A stretch of 19,464 bases of DNA from an uncultured Actinomycetes bacterium (GTDB taxonomy: Bacteria > Actinomycetota > Thermoleophilia > Solirubrobacterales > Solirubrobacteraceae): positions 1-19,464 of the forward strand of contig CALAQT010000451.1 in assembly GCA_937888775.1 (NCBI GenBank). Direction: 5' to 3'. Made by a program: the position numbers and the translations under genes. The notes beneath the pieces are model-generated. The model made no database searches and was not told the DNA's origin. It saw only the letters and a list, made by a program, of their open reading frames with translations. This document shows positions 8,292-15,231 of this stretch, piece by piece. The first letter of the stretch is position 1. Each line of letters starts with the position of its first letter.

Positions 8292-8327
8292 TGAAGCTAG
8301 TATAACTAGCATCATGCTTCCGGTCAA
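8275..8327. promoter_or_regulatory. back-to-back divergent promoters sharing a palindromic operator
   Basis: The 22 bases between the two start codons (8292-8313) contain GCTAGT-ATA-ACTAGC (8296-8310), a perfect 6-bp inverted repeat. On the + strand TTGACA (8275-8280) is 17 bases from TAGTAT (8298-8303). On the - strand TTGACC (8327-8322) is 17 bases from TATACT (8304-8299). Both -10 elements lie inside the palindrome and both -35 elements lie inside the opposite gene. The - strand ATG is 7 bases from its -10 and the + strand ATG is 10 bases from TAGTAT (7 from an overlapping TATAAC), so both mRNAs should be leaderless or nearly so. A protein bound to the palindrome would block both promoters; the GntR-type product encoded next to it is the obvious candidate. 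Confidence 0.75.
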
Positions 8328-8661
8328 GCTCGACCGAACAGATCCGACAGCGCTGCATGTTCAGGTCGCGGCGCAGATCCGACGCGCGATCGCCGAAGGC
8401 GAGGCGCGCCCCGGCGAGCGTCTCCCGCCCGCCAAGGACCTGGCCGCAGTCATGGGCGTGAACCCCAACACGGTGCTGCGGGCGATGCGCTCCCTTCGAG
8501 AAGAGGGCCTGGTGGAGTTTCGTCGAGGCCTTGGCATCCGCGTCGCCGGGACACCAGAGCAAGGTGCAGTGGCGGCCCGCACCCGCGAGCTGATCACGTT
8601 CGCCCGCGAACAGGGCTACCAGCCCGACGAGCTCATCACCCTCATCCAGGGAATCCGCTGA
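8314..8661 (+). CDS. GntR-family (YtrA-like) transcriptional repressor
   Basis: A 115-residue protein. Residues ~12-78 are a typical GntR winged helix: LHVQVAAQIRRAIAEGEARPGERLPPAKDLA, then MGVNPNTVLRAMRSLREEGLVEFRRGLGIRV. The C-terminal tail is only ~37 residues with two helices (RTRELITFAREQG, DELITLIQGI), as in the YtrA subfamily, which lacks a large ligand-binding domain and usually controls membrane transport or stress genes next to it. ATG 8314 follows the promoter directly with no Shine-Dalgarno sequence, so the message is probably leaderless. It likely represses itself and the divergent membrane protein gene through the palindrome at 8296-8310. Confidence 0.9.
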   Translation: MLPVKLDRTDPTALHVQVAAQIRRAIAEGEARPGERLPPAKDLAAVMGVNPNTVLRAMRSLREEGLVEFRRGLGIRVAGTPEQGAVAARTRELITFAREQGYQPDELITLIQGIR

Positions 8662-8663
8662 GC

Positions 8664-8681
8664 GGTCTCGCCAACGAGACC
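8664..8681 (+). terminator. hairpin terminator after the GntR-type gene
   Basis: GGTCTCG-CCAA-CGAGACC is a perfect 7-bp stem with a 4-base loop, starting 3 bases after the stop codon at 8661. No T-tract follows. Confidence 0.6.
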
Positions 8682-8731
8682 AGCGTGAGCTGACCCCTGG
8701 TCTTGTGGAGTCGGCGATTCGGAATCCGCCC

Positions 8732-8759
8732 TTGACTGCGGGATGACCTCCGCTATTCT
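8732..8759 (+). promoter_or_regulatory. sigma-70-type promoter for the first ECF operon
   Basis: TTGACT (8732-8737), a 16-base spacer and TATTCT (8754-8759) form a good housekeeping promoter. Transcription would start near 8766, giving a leader of about 130 bases before the sigma gene at 8898. An ECF-type autoregulatory promoter is not obvious. Confidence 0.5.
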
Positions 8760-8775
8760 GATTATTGGACTTTCA

Positions 8776-8791
8776 GGGCTTGTCCAAGCCC
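8776..8791 (+). promoter_or_regulatory. inverted repeat in the leader of the ECF operon
   Basis: GGGCTTG-TC-CAAGCCC lies ~10 bases after the predicted transcription start. It could fold as a small hairpin (6-bp stem, 4-base loop) at the 5' end of the mRNA or serve as an operator. Confidence 0.3.
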
Positions 8792-8897
8792 GCTACGCAA
8801 GCTCGCATATGTCCCGCCTAATGCCGCGCTCATGCCAAGGGTCGCTCCCCTCGTCGTGCCTGTCACAAGATCCGCGTTCGCGCAAACCTGTCGATAG

Positions 8898-9455
8898 ATG
8901 CCCCACCAAGCTGAGGATCCAGACGCGGCGCTGCTGGCTGCTGTGGCCGCCAGAGATGACGCGGCGTTCGTGACGCTCTACCGCCGCTACCTGCCGGTGG
9001 TGCTGCGCTGGTGCCTGCGCGAGACCGGCAATCGTGAGCTTGCCGCCGACCTGTCCTCTGAGGTGTTCGCTGCCGCTTTGATCTCCGCTCGGCGCTACCG
9101 CGCAGAGCAGGGGTCGGTCCTTGCGTGGCTGCTCGGGATCGCGCGCAACAAGCTGCTGGAGAGCCGCCGGCGAACGCGCGTGGAGGACTCTGCCCGCCGC
9201 CGCCTCGGCCTCGAGCCCGTTTCGCTGACCGACGGCGATCTTGAGCGCGTCGAGGAGCTCGCGAGCCTCGATGAGGAGATCCTCAGACTCGTCCAGGGCT
9301 TGCCCGGGCCAATGCGCCAAGCGCTGGCGGCGCGGGTGGTGCAGGAGCGCTCCTACGAGGAGATCGCGGCGGAGCTGCGCTGCTCGGAGTCGGTTGTCCG
9401 CCAGCGTGTCAGCCGTGCTCTGAAGACGTTGAAGTCCCAGATGGAGGAACCATGA
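8898..9455 (+). CDS. ECF-type RNA polymerase sigma factor
   Basis: A 185-residue sigma factor with both regions. Sigma-2 is at ~24-92: FVTLYRRYLPVVLRWCLRE, NRELAADLSSEVFAAALISARRY, and VLAWLLGIARNKLLESRRR. Sigma-4 is at ~130-180: LPGPMRQALAARVVQERSYEEIAAEL, then CSESVVRQRVSRALKTLKSQ as the DNA-binding helix pair. It directs core polymerase to a small regulon, probably in response to the envelope. The stop codon overlaps the next gene's start (ATGA at 9452-9455), so the membrane protein is translationally coupled and is the likely partner. No good Shine-Dalgarno sequence precedes ATG 8898, so the start is moderately sure. Confidence 0.92.
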   Translation: MPHQAEDPDAALLAAVAARDDAAFVTLYRRYLPVVLRWCLRETGNRELAADLSSEVFAAALISARRYRAEQGSVLAWLLGIARNKLLESRRRTRVEDSARRRLGLEPVSLTDGDLERVEELASLDEEILRLVQGLPGPMRQALAARVVQERSYEEIAAELRCSESVVRQRVSRALKTLKSQMEEP

Positions 9456-11035
9456 GCGACTATTTCGATCGGGTCGAGCAAGGGATGCGCGAGGCGGTGC
9501 GCCGCGGAGCCCACGAGCCGTGGTACCTGCGTCTGCGGCCGCGGCTCTCGCGGCCGGTGGTGGTCGCGATCGCTTGCCTCGTAGCGACGGGGTCCGCGCT
9601 CGCGGCCAGCGGCGTCTTTCGCACCGGGGCGCCGGTGGGCGCCGAAGTTGCCCCGACGCCGGGCGCCAACGAGGGCGCAGTGATCACAAGCACGGTACGG
9701 CTGCTGCCGCTGCGTGTCAGCGACCCGCGCGGGGGGCCGCCGTGGGGCCTACAGGTGCTGAAGACCACACGCGGCCTGATGTGCGTGCAGCCCGGGCGCA
9801 TCGTGAACGGCCGTCTCGGCGCCCTCGGGGAAGACGGCGCGTTCGGCAACGACGGCGCCTTCCATCCTCTGTCGATCGACTTCCTGAGTGGCGGTGGATG
9901 CGGCACACAGGACGCCCACGGCAACGCGTTCCTCAATGAAGAGCTGTACGGGCTTCCCGCCAATGCGCTGCCCAGCGGGCAGCACCACTCCTCGGGCGGC
10001 TGCTACGCCAACCCAGCCGGCCCCAAGACCTGTCCAGACTCCGACCGGCGTGACCTCTACTTCGGGCTCCTGGGACCTGACGCCACGAGCATCACCTACG
10101 CCACCCCTGCCAGGCAGCTAACCACGGTACCCACCGCCGGCCAGGACGGCGCGTATCTGATCGTGCTGCCGCACAGCAGGGAGCGTTGCGCGCCTCCCGA
10201 AATATCCTGCGTCCGCAGCGAAAGCGGCGACATGGTGGTCGGCCCCGAACTGGAGCCGTCCCCCGCGATCCGCACCGTCACCTACACGAACGCGCCGCCG
10301 TGCAGGCTGCCCTCCCCAGCCCAAGCGGCCGAACTACGGGCCCTCCAGGAATCCAAGATGCGTGCGCTCGTTCGCATCCGGCTCCCCGACGTCTACCGCA
10401 CGCGCTACTACCACGAACGCTACATGCGCGGGTCCATCCACAAGCTCACACCCGCACAACAGCGAGCGTTCGAGGCCTTGCGCGCCCCCATCCTCCGCGC
10501 CGAGGAACGCGGCCCGCGCTGCCCCGCAGTCGGATACAGCCCCCTCAGCGGAGAACACGCCATCACCCCAGCCGAGATCGCCAGCCCCGTGAGCGCGCAC
10601 ATCGAGGTCGCCCGCCACTACTGCGAACGACTCGAAAGCACCGTCCCCTGCGACCGCTCGATCCCAAAGGGCTACACACGCATAAGTATGCGCGGCGGAC
10701 CACCGGAGACCCTGCTCGTCATCCAATTCACCGCGCGAGCTGCGGTTACCAACTTCGATCGCCACTACGAGATCAACGTCAGCGACGCGCACGACCGATC
10801 CAACCCGAAATGCCCGGGCCCCGGAGGCGGGAGCTTCGGCCCGACCCAGACCAACCTACGCGTCGGCCAGCACGTCCGGTTCACGACGTTCGTGAACACG
10901 GAATGCCCCGGGCGCTCCCACATCACCGTCGGGCTCGTCACCGTGAACGGACCCTCCGGATCGATGCCCGTCCCTGGACTGCCAGGGCAGAGCGCGGAAA
11001 TACCGGTCGGCGCAACAGATGTCTTCGTGCCGTAG
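9452..11035 (+). CDS. single-pass membrane protein paired with the ECF sigma factor
   Basis: 527 residues: a cytoplasmic tail of ~34 residues (MSDYFDRVEQGMREAVRRGAH), one membrane helix (~35-53, PVVVAIACLVATGSALAAS), and a large extracellular region. The first ectodomain part (LRVSDPRGGPPWGLQVLKTT, then RGLMCVQPGRIVNGRLGALGE) looks like an actinobacterial domain I have seen after sigma genes but cannot name. Many cysteines (GGCGTQD, GGCYANPAGPKTC, PPEISC) suggest disulfides outside the cell. The C-terminal ~100 residues differ from the other membrane proteins in this window. No zinc anti-sigma motif (HxxxCxxC) is present, so if it restrains the sigma factor it must use another segment, perhaps the short basic helix before the membrane. 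Confidence 0.75.
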   Translation: MSDYFDRVEQGMREAVRRGAHEPWYLRLRPRLSRPVVVAIACLVATGSALAASGVFRTGAPVGAEVAPTPGANEGAVITSTVRLLPLRVSDPRGGPPWGLQVLKTTRGLMCVQPGRIVNGRLGALGEDGAFGNDGAFHPLSIDFLSGGGCGTQDAHGNAFLNEELYGLPANALPSGQHHSSGGCYANPAGPKTCPDSDRRDLYFGLLGPDATSITYATPARQLTTVPTAGQDGAYLIVLPHSRERCAPPEISCVRSESGDMVVGPELEPSPAIRTVTYTNAPPCRLPSPAQAAELRALQESKMRALVRIRLPDVYRTRYYHERYMRGSIHKLTPAQQRAFEALRAPILRAEERGPRCPAVGYSPLSGEHAITPAEIASPVSAHIEVARHYCERLESTVPCDRSIPKGYTRISMRGGPPETLLVIQFTARAAVTNFDRHYEINVSDAHDRSNPKCPGPGGGSFGPTQTNLRVGQHVRFTTFVNTECPGRSHITVGLVTVNGPSGSMPVPGLPGQSAEIPVGATDVFVP

Positions 11036-11396
11036 AAGCGTACCCCGGAGCTCGGGCGTAGCCGATGCTCGGCGAGAGCGAGCGCGTCCGCTCCGTCGTG
11101 CCGTGCGCGAACTTCGCCTGAGACGAGGTGACCCTCCGGGAATCATCGTTGACGACGCTCACTCCACCGCGGCAGCACGGCGACACCTCTCCCAAGACTC
11201 TCCCAGGCCGAGCGTCTTGTGAGGGCGCCTGAGAGCACTGGAGGGTCCTAAGAACCGCTTGGGCAAGCCAAGAGCCGCAGCCGGTCCAGAGCAGGGCCTT
11301 GCGGCGACCCGCGTTTGATCGTGGCGAGCACATCGCGGCATGCGACCAATCATCGTCTTGGTCACAAACGGGCGCCGTAATGGGAAGAACAATCAG
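11036..11396. other. intergenic region between the two ECF operons
   Basis: 361 bases with no supported gene. No strong terminator follows the stop at 11035, and no clear -35/-10 pair is seen before the next sigma gene; TTGGTC near 11358 has no matching -10. An alternative sigma start at 11340 lies in this region but adds residues without family resemblance. Confidence 0.4.
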
Positions 11397-11939
11397 ATGG
11401 GTCTCGCGGATCAACACGTCGATGTCGAGCTCCTCGCCGGGGACGCTGAGGGATTCGGGCAGTTCTACGCGCGCCACGAGGACTTCGTGCTCTCGGTGTT
11501 CCTGTGCGGCTGTGGTGGCGCTGAGATCGCCGCCGACCTCACGGCGGAGACGTTTGCGCGCGCGCTCGCGGGCCGCCACGTGTTTGATGCGTCACGCGGT
11601 GAGCCTCGAGGCTGGCTGTACGGGATCGCTCGCCATGTCCTCGCTGACAGCCTCGCCCACGGACGCGTCGATGACAGCACCCGACGTCAGCTGAGCCTGG
11701 AACGCCTGGCGCTCGACGACGAGGCGATCACGAGGATCGAAGAACTCACCGGCGATGTGGCGCTCGCGGCGCTCGACGGCCTCCCCCAGGATCAAAGGAT
11801 CGCGGTGCACGGACGGGTGCTCGAAGAAGCCGAGTACGAGGAGCTCGCCACGGCGCTGCGCTGCTCACCCAGCGTTGTCCGCCAACGCGTGAGCCGGGGG
11901 CTGCGGGCGCTGCGAGAACGACTAGAGGAGAGCGCATGA
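11397..11939 (+). CDS. ECF-type RNA polymerase sigma factor (second pair)
   Basis: 180 residues from ATG 11397. Sigma-2 spans ~18-90 (GFGQFYARHEDFVLSVFL, GGAEIAADLTAETFARALAGR, PRGWLYGIARHVLADSLAHGR). Sigma-4 spans ~122-173 (LAALDGLPQDQRIAVHGRVL, EYEELATALRCSPSVVRQRV and SRGLRALRERL). It is close to the truncated sigma factor at 6677-7081 across region 2 and shares the VxELLA start, which supports the chosen start over ATG 11340. A Cys-x-Cys pair (CGCGG, residues 37-39) inside region 2 is unusual. The stop overlaps the next start (ATGA at 11936-11939), coupling it to the membrane protein. Confidence 0.9.
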   Translation: MGLADQHVDVELLAGDAEGFGQFYARHEDFVLSVFLCGCGGAEIAADLTAETFARALAGRHVFDASRGEPRGWLYGIARHVLADSLAHGRVDDSTRRQLSLERLALDDEAITRIEELTGDVALAALDGLPQDQRIAVHGRVLEEAEYEELATALRCSPSVVRQRVSRGLRALRERLEESA

Positions 11940-13051
11940 GACTTCCGGAGCTTCAACGCATACTCATCGATGGCGCACGCCGCCAGGAACAGGCAGCCTG
12001 CGGCTCGCGTAGCGCTCACCCGGGCGCCCGCCGGGCGCTCATGGCGGCCGTAGCGGTCCTGCTCATAGGCGGCACCACGGCCGGTGCCGTGATCACGCTG
12101 AGCCGCTCCAAGCCGCTGAGCGGCACCCTCGCGCACGGACCCTCCAGGCTCGGGGCGAGCCACTATCGCGTCAGCGTCTTTCCCTACATGACGGTCGGCT
12201 GGAGTGGATGGTGCTCGAGCGCCGTTTTCGACAGCCGCAGCTCCCGTGAAGCGACCGACTACAGCTGCGGGGCAGTCGAGTCCAGCGGACCCGCGATCGC
12301 AGGCGGCGATGGCTTCGGCGATCCGAGCGGCGACTACACTTATGGAGTCGTCTCCTCCGACGTGGCATCGGTCCACTGGGACGGGAAAGTCGTCGTGCCA
12401 GTCAGCAGCCCACGCTTGCCGGCGGGGACCCGCGCGTACTTCATCACCGGCCCCGATGGCCGCGTTGGTCATGGTCCGCCCGGGCTGCCGAAGCTGTTTG
12501 ATGCAAACGGCCAGGAAGTCTCCATCCCGCTGATAACACGCGAGACCGCCGTTGAGCATCTGCTGCAGATCGTCGTGGATCCGCGCAACCCGGGCACGTC
12601 AGCGTGCGCGGTGCGCCCATCAACGGTCTCGCACCTGGTCCCGCTGACCGAGACGCTCACGACGCCCGTGCCGTGGCCACGCCGTCAGCCCGGCGCGTTC
12701 CTGGCGTGTGCCAACGCGACATACAAGCTCGACGGAACGACCCTCGGCGTCGCGGTCCTCGTCGACGCCACGAATGCCAAGCGGCCAGCACCGCCGCTCC
12801 CGGAGCTCCAGCCCGACCCCGCGCACCCGGGGCTAGTTACCGGACACGAACTCGGCAACATCGGGTTCCCCCACGGAATGTCCGTCTTCATCGACGGCGG
12901 CGGGCAAGCATTCAACACGACCACCCGCCAGCAGGAGTTCGCAAACCACAACGTCAGCGCCCGGCGGGCCGGGCCGGCATGGATCATCGCCGAGGGCGGC
13001 ACACCAGCCCAGCGAGCCGCACTCCTCTCGCTCCTATCCACAGACGCTTGA
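11936..13051 (+). CDS. single-pass membrane protein paired with the second ECF sigma factor
   Basis: 371 residues, the same length as its paralogue at 7176-8291. The cytoplasmic tail carries LQRILIDGARRQEQ, a membrane helix runs ~34-55 (ALMAAVAVLLIGGTTAGAVITL), and the rest is extracellular. Early GWC...SCG cysteines, a central QVVPVSS-like beta-rich segment, and C-terminal FLACANATYKL, AVLVDATNAKRPAPPLPEL and PAWIIAEGG match the paralogue motif by motif. No enzyme motif or zinc anti-sigma motif is visible. The likely role is a partner or sensor for the overlapping sigma factor; this is inference from gene coupling and the repeated arrangement. Confidence 0.75.
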   Translation: MRLPELQRILIDGARRQEQAACGSRSAHPGARRALMAAVAVLLIGGTTAGAVITLSRSKPLSGTLAHGPSRLGASHYRVSVFPYMTVGWSGWCSSAVFDSRSSREATDYSCGAVESSGPAIAGGDGFGDPSGDYTYGVVSSDVASVHWDGKVVVPVSSPRLPAGTRAYFITGPDGRVGHGPPGLPKLFDANGQEVSIPLITRETAVEHLLQIVVDPRNPGTSACAVRPSTVSHLVPLTETLTTPVPWPRRQPGAFLACANATYKLDGTTLGVAVLVDATNAKRPAPPLPELQPDPAHPGLVTGHELGNIGFPHGMSVFIDGGGQAFNTTTRQQEFANHNVSARRAGPAWIIAEGGTPAQRAALLSLLSTDA

Positions 13052-13227
13052 GCGACACCGTCGACGACCGCCGCCCGCAACCGCGCCACCCATCGGTGGG
13101 CGAGCGAGCCTCGCAGGCAGAAGCGACAGCTCGCCCTCAGTCCAAGCAGCAGCCCCCGTGGCTCGGGCTCCGCTCCTAACTCAGCCGCGTGGGCGCAGCA
13201 GACAGTCCACACCCATCAAGGCACTCA

Positions 13228-13258
13228 GGACTGCGGAGTGCGGGCGCTCCGCCAGTCC
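13228..13258 (+). terminator. possible hairpin terminator downstream of the second ECF operon
   Basis: GGACTG-CGGAG (13228-13238) pairs with CTCCG-C-CAGTCC (13247-13258) with one bulged base, giving an 11-bp stem and 8-base loop. It lies ~175 bases after the stop at 13051. The stretch between, 13052-13227, holds no gene I can support. Confidence 0.4.
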
Positions 13259-13326
13259 GCAGGCGGATCAAACCGTCCACGGTTGACGGCCAGTAGCGGC
13301 CGAGCGGGCGGGCCTTGCCCTCCGAG

Positions 13327-13368
13327 AGCCGGAGACGGGACTCGAACCCGTGACCCCCTGTTTACAAG
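13327..13368 (-). pseudogene. 3' half of a tRNA-Thr(UGU) gene, likely att site scar
   Basis: Read on the - strand: anticodon loop CTTGTAA (13362-13368), variable region, a perfect T-arm (ACGGG, loop TTCGAGT, CCCGT), the acceptor 3' strand CTCCGGC and discriminator T, with no CCA. The 5' half is missing: upstream of the loop there is no anticodon 5' stem, D-arm or acceptor 5' strand. Such anticodon-to-3'-end copies are typical of the duplicated attachment core left by tyrosine-recombinase elements that insert in tRNA genes. A recombinase fragment lies 180 bases away. Confidence 0.65.
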
Positions 13369-13552
13369 ACGCGAGGTGCGCGAGCCCGAGATAGGGCGCG
13401 ATCCCTGTATTCATCGGGGATGCGGGCCGTCTAGGGGCCCAGGAGTGAGGGAGCGGATTAGCCTCGATTTGCGCGGATTCGCCGAACTTGCGGGTGACGT
13501 CACCCCTGTGGAGCGCCTCGTGCCTCGTAGGCGCAAGCGCGGCCCAAGCGAT

Positions 13553-13693
13553 TGGGCAGCAAGCATCACGATGACCTTCGACACCTACGGCCACACCATG
13601 CCGGGCGGGATAGACGAGGTCGCCGCGGCGGCAAACGACTACCTTGACCGGATGACGGGCGAGCGCTCGGCGCTGGCGGCGGTGGGTTCGTGA
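13553..13693 (+). pseudogene. C-terminal fragment of a tyrosine recombinase (integrase)
   Basis: The segment WAASITMTFDTYGHTMPGG followed by IDEVAAAANDYLDRM is the end of a phage-type integrase; the Tyr codon at 13586-13588 is the expected nucleophile. The frame is open back to 13238, but residues before WAAS do not resemble an integrase, and the usual LGH histidine is missing, so about 300 N-terminal residues with the catalytic Arg residues are lost. The stop overlaps the next gene's GTG start (GTGA, 13690-13693). It is adjacent to the tRNA-Thr fragment, consistent with a decayed integrative element. Confidence 0.7.
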
Positions 13694-14142
13694 GCACGAT
13701 CCTCTGGACTGTGCCGAGGGTCGAGGTGCCGACGCGCCTCGGGCTCGTGGTGATCGCGCTGCGCCGCGGTCGAGCGGTGGTCATCTCGGGCGAAGCTCGG
13801 CTCACGCCGATCCGCCTCCCGGCGCAGGAAGCAAACCTGCTCGAACCGGCCCGCGAGGCGGTGCGCCTAACGCCCGCGGACGGTGACGACTACCTGCACG
13901 GGCTGGCCGAGGTCAACAGCGGCGCGACCTACCGGAGCAATCCGAGCGAAATCCTCGAACGGCGGCCGTTCTTCCGCCGACGCGGGCGCACGAGCGTCAT
14001 GCTGCTCAAGAACGGCGAGATCACGGTCCACGGCGAGATGAGCGACGCCGGGCGCAGATGGCTATCGGCGTGGGCCGTGCCCTCGCTGCGCCGCGAATGG
14101 CGTAGGCACGTCGAAGAGGTGATCGGCCGGGCGCGACGGTGA
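13690..14142 (+). CDS. unknown protein coupled to the integrase remnant
   Basis: 150 residues, not recognised. It starts at GTG 13690, overlapping the integrase stop by 4 bases. The N-terminal half is beta-like (LGLVVIALRRGRAVVISGEARLTPI); the C-terminal half is basic and helical (WLSAWAVPSLRREWRRHVEEVIGRARR). A middle stretch (RRGRTSVMLLKNGEITVHGEM) is strand-rich. No membrane segment, signal peptide or cysteine cluster is present. Its position directly after an integrase suggests an element-borne gene, possibly an accessory or DNA-handling factor, but no motif proves this. Confidence 0.5.
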   Translation: MSTILWTVPRVEVPTRLGLVVIALRRGRAVVISGEARLTPIRLPAQEANLLEPAREAVRLTPADGDDYLHGLAEVNSGATYRSNPSEILERRPFFRRRGRTSVMLLKNGEITVHGEMSDAGRRWLSAWAVPSLRREWRRHVEEVIGRARR

Positions 14143-14232
14143 ACGCGTGACCCCACCTACGGCCTTCTCGATCCCGCCACCCCGCCTAGTCGGCCCGAGC
14201 GTCAATACCAACAGCGACAGAAAGGCATCACG

Positions 14233-14571
14233 ATGACACAGATCGAACTCACCGACGACGAGATCCGCATGGCGCGCGATATCGGAGAGACGAGGTATCG
14301 ACCCTCGCTATCGGCAGTCGAAGCGCACGAGGCTGGCGAAGAGCAGCGCGCCCTGGAGCTGTGGGAGGAGGAGCTGCGACGGGATCCGGGGATCTGCGGA
14401 ATGCGCGATCGGCGTCCGCCGTGGGTGCAGCAGCAAGACGAGGAAATGCAACGGGAGCACATAGAGAACTACCACTGGGAGGAGCCGACCGAACCTGGCG
14501 TCTCCGGCTGGGTGAAGAACGATGACGGCTCTACCGCTGGAGGCGTGACGCAGGGCGAGCTGCACAGCTAG
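14233..14571 (+). CDS. small acidic unknown protein
   Basis: 112 residues, not recognised. It is strongly acidic and rich in Glu and Trp (LELWEEELRRDP, QQQDEEMQREHIENYHWEEP), with no membrane segment. The N-terminus (MTQIELTDDEIRMARDIGETRY) could be a small helical unit. A GAAAGG at ~14219-14224 may be the ribosome binding site. It follows the integrase-linked gene by 90 bases in the same direction and is probably part of the same element-derived cluster. Confidence 0.45.
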   Translation: MTQIELTDDEIRMARDIGETRYRPSLSAVEAHEAGEEQRALELWEEELRRDPGICGMRDRRPPWVQQQDEEMQREHIENYHWEEPTEPGVSGWVKNDDGSTAGGVTQGELHS

Positions 14572-14919
14572 CTGGTGGCGACTCCGTGTAGGCGCCGCCT
14601 GAATACTCCCCACCCTTGGCCGGTTGAAAAGGGGACCCCCTTGTTGGGGTGAGAGCCTGACTCGGTTAGCCATGCCAGGCGCGGATCGCGCAACCGGACG
14701 GAGGCCAGGAGCAACCCCTAACCCGCGCGCGTGAGCCGATGAGGACCTACCGTGCTTTGGCGTCAAGCTCGGCGAACGTCCCCGCTGCGATCACGAACAT
14801 CGGGGAGCACGAGGAGCTCGCGCGCATCGCCGTGGCGATCACGGTGGTTGTGCCGATGCCGCCGGTCGGAGCAGCTACCGTCGGGTGCCTGCGAACCCCG
14901 CCACGATCGGAGGCCCCGG
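14572..14919. other. gene-poor gap with an IS21-like end motif
   Basis: 348 bases without a firmly supported gene. The segment 14616-14640 (TTGGCCGGTTGAAAA then GGGGACCCCC) resembles the repeated end sequences of some actinobacterial IS21-type elements, as I recall them; no transposase is present. A + strand reading from ATG 14739 (RALASSSANVPAAITNIGEH and EELARIAVAITVVVP) has coding-like third positions up to ~14910 but then runs into the next gene's frame, so it may be a small gene remnant. Confidence 0.3.
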
Positions 14920-15192
14920 ATGAGCCAACTAACGGCCGAACAGTTGCGGGAGTTCCCGTTGAAAGAGCGGTGGACGCCCGAGGAAAGTCTCGCCCTGATC
15001 GAACGGGTCGATGGCACCGACTGCGTTCACGGCATCCCTCTTCCGTTCTACGTTGAGACCGAGGCGGACCGGGTCCGGTGGGCGAACTGCGTGCGGGTCG
15101 CGGCGCAGAGTTCGGGCGACGCCGTGTCGAGCCAGCTTGTGCAGGCGACCGCACGGATGCTGTTCAACGATCGCGCCACATACGGCGATTGA
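14920..15192 (+). CDS. small unknown protein
   Basis: 90 residues, not recognised: MSQLTAEQLREFPLKERW, then TPEESLALIERVDGTDCVHG and IPLPFYVETEADRVRWANCVRVAAQ. It reads as a cytoplasmic, mostly helical protein with two cysteines. ATG 14920 is chosen because GGAGG (14909-14913) lies 6 bases upstream; a longer reading from 14752 adds an Arg/Ser-rich stretch typical of out-of-frame DNA. It lies in the element-derived stretch behind the integrase remnant. Confidence 0.55.
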   Translation: MSQLTAEQLREFPLKERWTPEESLALIERVDGTDCVHGIPLPFYVETEADRVRWANCVRVAAQSSGDAVSSQLVQATARMLFNDRATYGD

Positions 15193-15231
15193 GGCCGATG
15201 GCAGGCGACCTTCGGGCGATGCAGGACCTCT

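Noticed and set aside
13238..13552. Open frame upstream of the integrase fragment, containing GTRTRDPLFTRREV
   Set aside because: This peptide is the familiar artefact of translating the antisense of a tRNA T-arm; the residues do not resemble an integrase.
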